Positions 61,403-64,000 of a stretch of 64,000 nucleotides of DNA are shown in pieces. Position 1 is the first letter of the stretch. Every line of letters begins with the position of its first letter. Made by a program: the position numbers and the translations under genes. The stretch spans positions 1-64,000 of the forward strand of contig JADKCV010000006.1 of assembly GCA_016718655.1 (NCBI GenBank), written 5' to 3'. A model generated the notes under the pieces. That model saw only the letters and a list, made by a program, of their open reading frames with translations. It was not told where the DNA came from and ran no database searches. The DNA is from Flavobacteriales bacterium (GTDB lineage Bacteria > Bacteroidota > Bacteroidia > Flavobacteriales_F > PHOS-HE28).

Positions 61403-62709
61403 GCCCGTCCATTGGACCCGAAATTGCTCCAACACGCCTCGAGGACCGTGTGATGACCTTCCTGGTCATGGTGCTCATGGGCGCACTGGTGCTTTGGCCG
61501 AACGCTGTACCGCTGAGCATCGCATTGGTGGCCGTAACCGTGGTCCTTATGCGCCTTCGCTCGGCCGACAGGTCCTGGGTGCGTCCCCTTGATGCACCCA
61601 CGCTCATGCTACTCGCGCTCTTCTATGGTTGGCATCTGGTGGGCATGGCCTGGAGCAGCAACATGACCTATGGCTTGTTCGACCTGGAGGTGAAGGCGTC
61701 CTTGCTCGTCTTTCCGGTGTTCTTCTGGGTCTGGCCCAAGCAGCACCGGATCGATGTCGACCGGGTTCTCGCTTTGTTCTGTTGGGTGAACGTGTTGGCC
61801 GTGGCGCTTTGTTCGGCCGTGGCTGTGTGGCGGTTCGCATCGGAGCTTCATCTACGTGGCCAGGGCCTGCTCCCGGCCGATCCTGCTTACACGAACCACT
61901 TCTTCGAATCGCGTTTCTCCCTCTTCCTGCATCCTGGTTACATGGCGATGTACCTGTGCATGGCCTTGGGACTTTGGGTCCTCACTGGGGCCTGGCGATC
62001 ACATGGGAGGTCCACGAACGCGGCCGTGATCGGGGCGCTACTGCTAGGCGTGATGCTGTGCAATTCCAAGATGGGGTGGATCACTGCGGTGCTCGTGATC
62101 GTACAAGCGATCATGGCCTTGCACAAGGAACCTGTCTTGCGTAGACCCTTGGTCATCATGGCGGCGGTCGGCGCGCTCGCGTTCGGCGGTCTCTTGATCG
62201 CCTTCCCTACCGTGAGCGGCAAGATCACACAGGCGTTCGAAGCGACAGGTGCGATCGACCCGACCTCCGACCAGAGCTCGCAACTACGAAGGATGGTGTG
62301 GAAGTCCGCGTTATCGGTGATCGCAGAAGCACCGATCCTGGGTGTGGGGACTGGTGACGTGAAGGATGCGTTGCAAACGAGGTTCACGGCATTCGGGTAT
62401 GTGGTACCTGCTGCCAAGCACATGAACGCACATGGGCAGTTCCTTCAAAGCGCCGCAGCCCTTGGAGCAATAGGAGGAGCACTTGCGTTGGGTGTGGTGG
62501 TATCGTTGTTGCTTTCGGGACGTCGCGATGGTTTGGCGATGCTGCTAGGGCTTCTGACCCTGTTGAACTGGAGCGTGGAGAGCATGGCCGAGGTCCAAGC
62601 CGGGGTGGTGTTCCTGGGAAGCATGGCCTGGCTCATCACCCTGCGAAAGCTGGGCGATCCGTCCCGAACTTCGCCCCATGATCCCATTCAGCCCGCCCCG
62701 CATCGATGA
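61399..62709 (+). CDS. O-antigen ligase/polymerase (Wzy_C family)
   Basis: 436 residues, about eleven membrane helices. The large periplasmic loop and the region RLVWKSAL-type (RRMVWKSALSVIAEAPILGVGTGD, then HNQFLQ-type NAHGQFLQ) match the Wzy_C/WaaL family, where these residues form the catalytic loop. It would polymerise the repeat unit or ligate it to a lipid. Its 3' end overlaps the aminotransferase gene by 32 bases. Confidence 0.88.
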   Translation: MSPSIGPEIAPTRLEDRVMTFLVMVLMGALVLWPNAVPLSIALVAVTVVLMRLRSADRSWVRPLDAPTLMLLALFYGWHLVGMAWSSNMTYGLFDLEVKASLLVFPVFFWVWPKQHRIDVDRVLALFCWVNVLAVALCSAVAVWRFASELHLRGQGLLPADPAYTNHFFESRFSLFLHPGYMAMYLCMALGLWVLTGAWRSHGRSTNAAVIGALLLGVMLCNSKMGWITAVLVIVQAIMALHKEPVLRRPLVIMAAVGALAFGGLLIAFPTVSGKITQAFEATGAIDPTSDQSSQLRRMVWKSALSVIAEAPILGVGTGDVKDALQTRFTAFGYVVPAAKHMNAHGQFLQSAAALGAIGGALALGVVVSLLLSGRRDGLAMLLGLLTLLNWSVESMAEVQAGVVFLGSMAWLITLRKLGDPSRTSPHDPIQPAPHR

Positions 62710-63907
62710 CGCCACGGTCAAGGCCGTGGAGGAGGCCCTCCGCAGTGGATGGATCACCACGGGTCCGCGCACCAAGGAGTTCGAACGGCGGTTGGCCGCG
62801 TATTGTGGGGTGGAGCGTGTCATCGCCCTGAACAGTTGGACCAACGCCTGCGAACTGGTCCTGCGTTGGTACGGCATCGGCCCCGGTGACGAAGTGATCG
62901 TACCCGCTTATACCTATTGCGCCACAGCGAACATCGTGATGCACGTGGGCGCCAAGCCGGTGCTGGTGGATGTGCTCGACGACTTCACGATGGACCCGGA
63001 CCTGCTGCGCAAGGCGATCAGTCAGCGGACGAAGTGCATCATTCCGGTGGATATCGGTGGCCTTCCAGCACACATCCAGGACGTGATGCGTATCGCGGAG
63101 GAGGCGACACCCTTGTTCACCCCGAAGGTGAACCTACGCGTGGATGGAACGAACCCACAGATGCGATTGGGCCGCGCCTTGGTGCTTGCGGACGCCGCCC
63201 ACTCGTTCGGTGCCAAGGTGGCCGGTCTTCCGGTGGGTGCTCAAGCGGATATCACAGGATTCAGTTTCCATGCGGTGAAGAACCTGACCACCGCCGAAGG
63301 TGGCGCGCTCGCATTCCATTTACCGCCACCCTTCGAGCATGAACAGTTGTACCGGTTCTTCAATACCATGAGCCTGCACGGCCAGAACAAGGACGCGCTC
63401 GCCAAGACCAAGCCAGGCGCGTGGCGATACGATGTGGAGTTCCCGGGGTACAAGTGCAATATGACCGACCTGCAAGCCGCGATCGGACTGGTGGAACTGG
63501 AGCGCTACGACAAGGAGACCCTGCCACGCCGCAAAGCCATTTGTAACCGGTATGATCAGGCGTTCGCCAATGATGAACGCTTCGTGGCACCTACTCTGAA
63601 GGATGCTGATCGGGAAAGCAGCTATCACCTCTACATGCTTCGCGTGAACCTTGCCACAGAGGAACAACGGGATGCCATCATCGCAGCCATCTCTGATCGC
63701 GGCGTCAGTGTGAATGTCCACTTCATACCGCTTCCCATGCTCAGTTTCTATAAAGGCCAGGGATACCGGATGGAAGATCATCCCAACACCTACCGACACT
63801 ACTCCCGGGAGATCAGTCTGCCCGTGTATCATGACCTCAGTGATGAACAAGTGGCTACCGTGATAAGTACCGTCGTGGAGGCTGTCGTTGAAGTGATGGG
63901 CGCATGA
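62678..63907 (+). CDS. DegT/DnrJ/EryC1/StrS sugar aminotransferase
   Basis: 409 residues. PLP-enzyme features: SGWITTGPRTKEFERRLAAYCGVERVIALNS, VIVPAYTYCATANIVMHVGAKPVLVDV, DAAHSFGAKVAG, and the PLP lysine in GFSFHAVKNLTTAEGG. The YKCNMTDLQAAIGL and HLYMLRVN blocks are also typical. It transfers an amino group to a keto sugar nucleotide in the polysaccharide pathway. It carries an extra insertion between residues about 130-165 (FTPKVNLRVDGTNPQM). It overlaps both neighbours. Confidence 0.93.
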   Translation: MIPFSPPRIDDATVKAVEEALRSGWITTGPRTKEFERRLAAYCGVERVIALNSWTNACELVLRWYGIGPGDEVIVPAYTYCATANIVMHVGAKPVLVDVLDDFTMDPDLLRKAISQRTKCIIPVDIGGLPAHIQDVMRIAEEATPLFTPKVNLRVDGTNPQMRLGRALVLADAAHSFGAKVAGLPVGAQADITGFSFHAVKNLTTAEGGALAFHLPPPFEHEQLYRFFNTMSLHGQNKDALAKTKPGAWRYDVEFPGYKCNMTDLQAAIGLVELERYDKETLPRRKAICNRYDQAFANDERFVAPTLKDADRESSYHLYMLRVNLATEEQRDAIIAAISDRGVSVNVHFIPLPMLSFYKGQGYRMEDHPNTYRHYSREISLPVYHDLSDEQVATVISTVVEAVVEVMGA

Positions 63908-64000
63908 TCAAACGGTCATTCGACATCCTGGTGAGCCTGGCTGTACTGTTGGTTTTGTCCCCAGTGCTCTTGGTCACGGGCATTGCTGTGGCGCTTGGAT
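63904..64000 (+). CDS. Undecaprenyl-phosphate sugar transferase (start only)
   Basis: Only the first 32 codons are visible: MIKRSFDILVSLAVLLVLSP and LLVTGIAVALG. The FDILVSLAVLLVLSPVLL pattern is the membrane re-entrant helix that opens WcaJ/PglC-type lipid-carrier sugar transferases, which start assembly of the repeat unit. ATGA overlap with the aminotransferase gene. Continues past the window. Confidence 0.8.
   Translation, partial: MIKRSFDILVSLAVLLVLSPVLLVTGIAVALG

Noticed and set aside
48095..64000. Polysaccharide locus as a defence island or prophage
   Set aside because: Gene content is purely glycan biosynthesis; no integrase, capsid, nuclease-effector or restriction genes.

Overview
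The window reads as a chromosomal segment of a GC-rich member of the Bacteroidota, most likely a Flavobacteriales-type environmental bacterium. The evidence is a set of secreted proteins ending in type IX secretion (T9SS) type A sorting domains, -7 promoter boxes of the Bacteroidota form TAnnTTTG, and families typical of the phylum (DUF983, SPFH/NfeD pair, Reg_prop lipoprotein, four-helix-bundle cassette, PdeM/ligase repair set). No rRNA, phage, plasmid or CRISPR features are present; two tRNAs (Pro-CGG, Gly-CCC) and a candidate 6S-like RNA are.

Layout. 1-4.3 kb: a T9SS substrate with a one-base frameshift, a beta-helix protein, an AT-rich gene packaged like a solitary integron cassette with an attC-like site, and a 396-bp tandem duplication built from nested perfect palindromes. 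4.3-15.3 kb: exported proteins, a PIN-domain toxin-antitoxin pair, a REP-associated tyrosine transposase (RAYT) surrounded by a dispersed palindromic repeat family, and Rhs remnants. 15.5-28 kb: a pair of large exported proteins, PdeM, an orphan receiver protein, a GH18 chitinase, a nucleotidyltransferase with an overlapping small partner, a NarL-type two-component system, an NHL-repeat T9SS protein and a subclass B1 metallo-beta-lactamase homologue with all zinc ligands.

28-35 kb: the ligase-associated DNA-repair set (DExH helicase, ATP-dependent ligase, metallo-beta-lactamase-fold exonuclease; PdeM lies about 8 kb away). It is full of insertions: two palindromic elements read through in frame in the helicase, one extending the exonuclease, a four-helix-bundle cassette between exonuclease and ligase, a T9SS esterase between ligase and helicase, and, most strikingly, a helicase whose C-terminus is replaced by the C-terminal barrel of a TonB-dependent receptor.

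35-48 kb: ordinary housekeeping and envelope genes (small zinc-ribbon protein, tRNAs, an OmpR/PhoB-type regulator, MsrA, DUF983, MarR, nitroreductase, PhoD phosphatase, sterol-desaturase-family hydroxylase, DEAD-box RNA helicase with a long leader, SPFH and NfeD). 48-64 kb: a cell-surface polysaccharide locus on the + strand with overlapping genes: two GT2 glycosyltransferases, deacetylase, LbetaH acyltransferase, a fused glutaminase/sugar amidotransferase, a GT39-like membrane protein interrupted by a stop and a T6 frameshift, two flippases, an O-antigen ligase/polymerase, a DegT aminotransferase and the start of a lipid-carrier sugar transferase. One clearly AT-rich 871-residue T9SS protein sits near the start of this locus and looks foreign.
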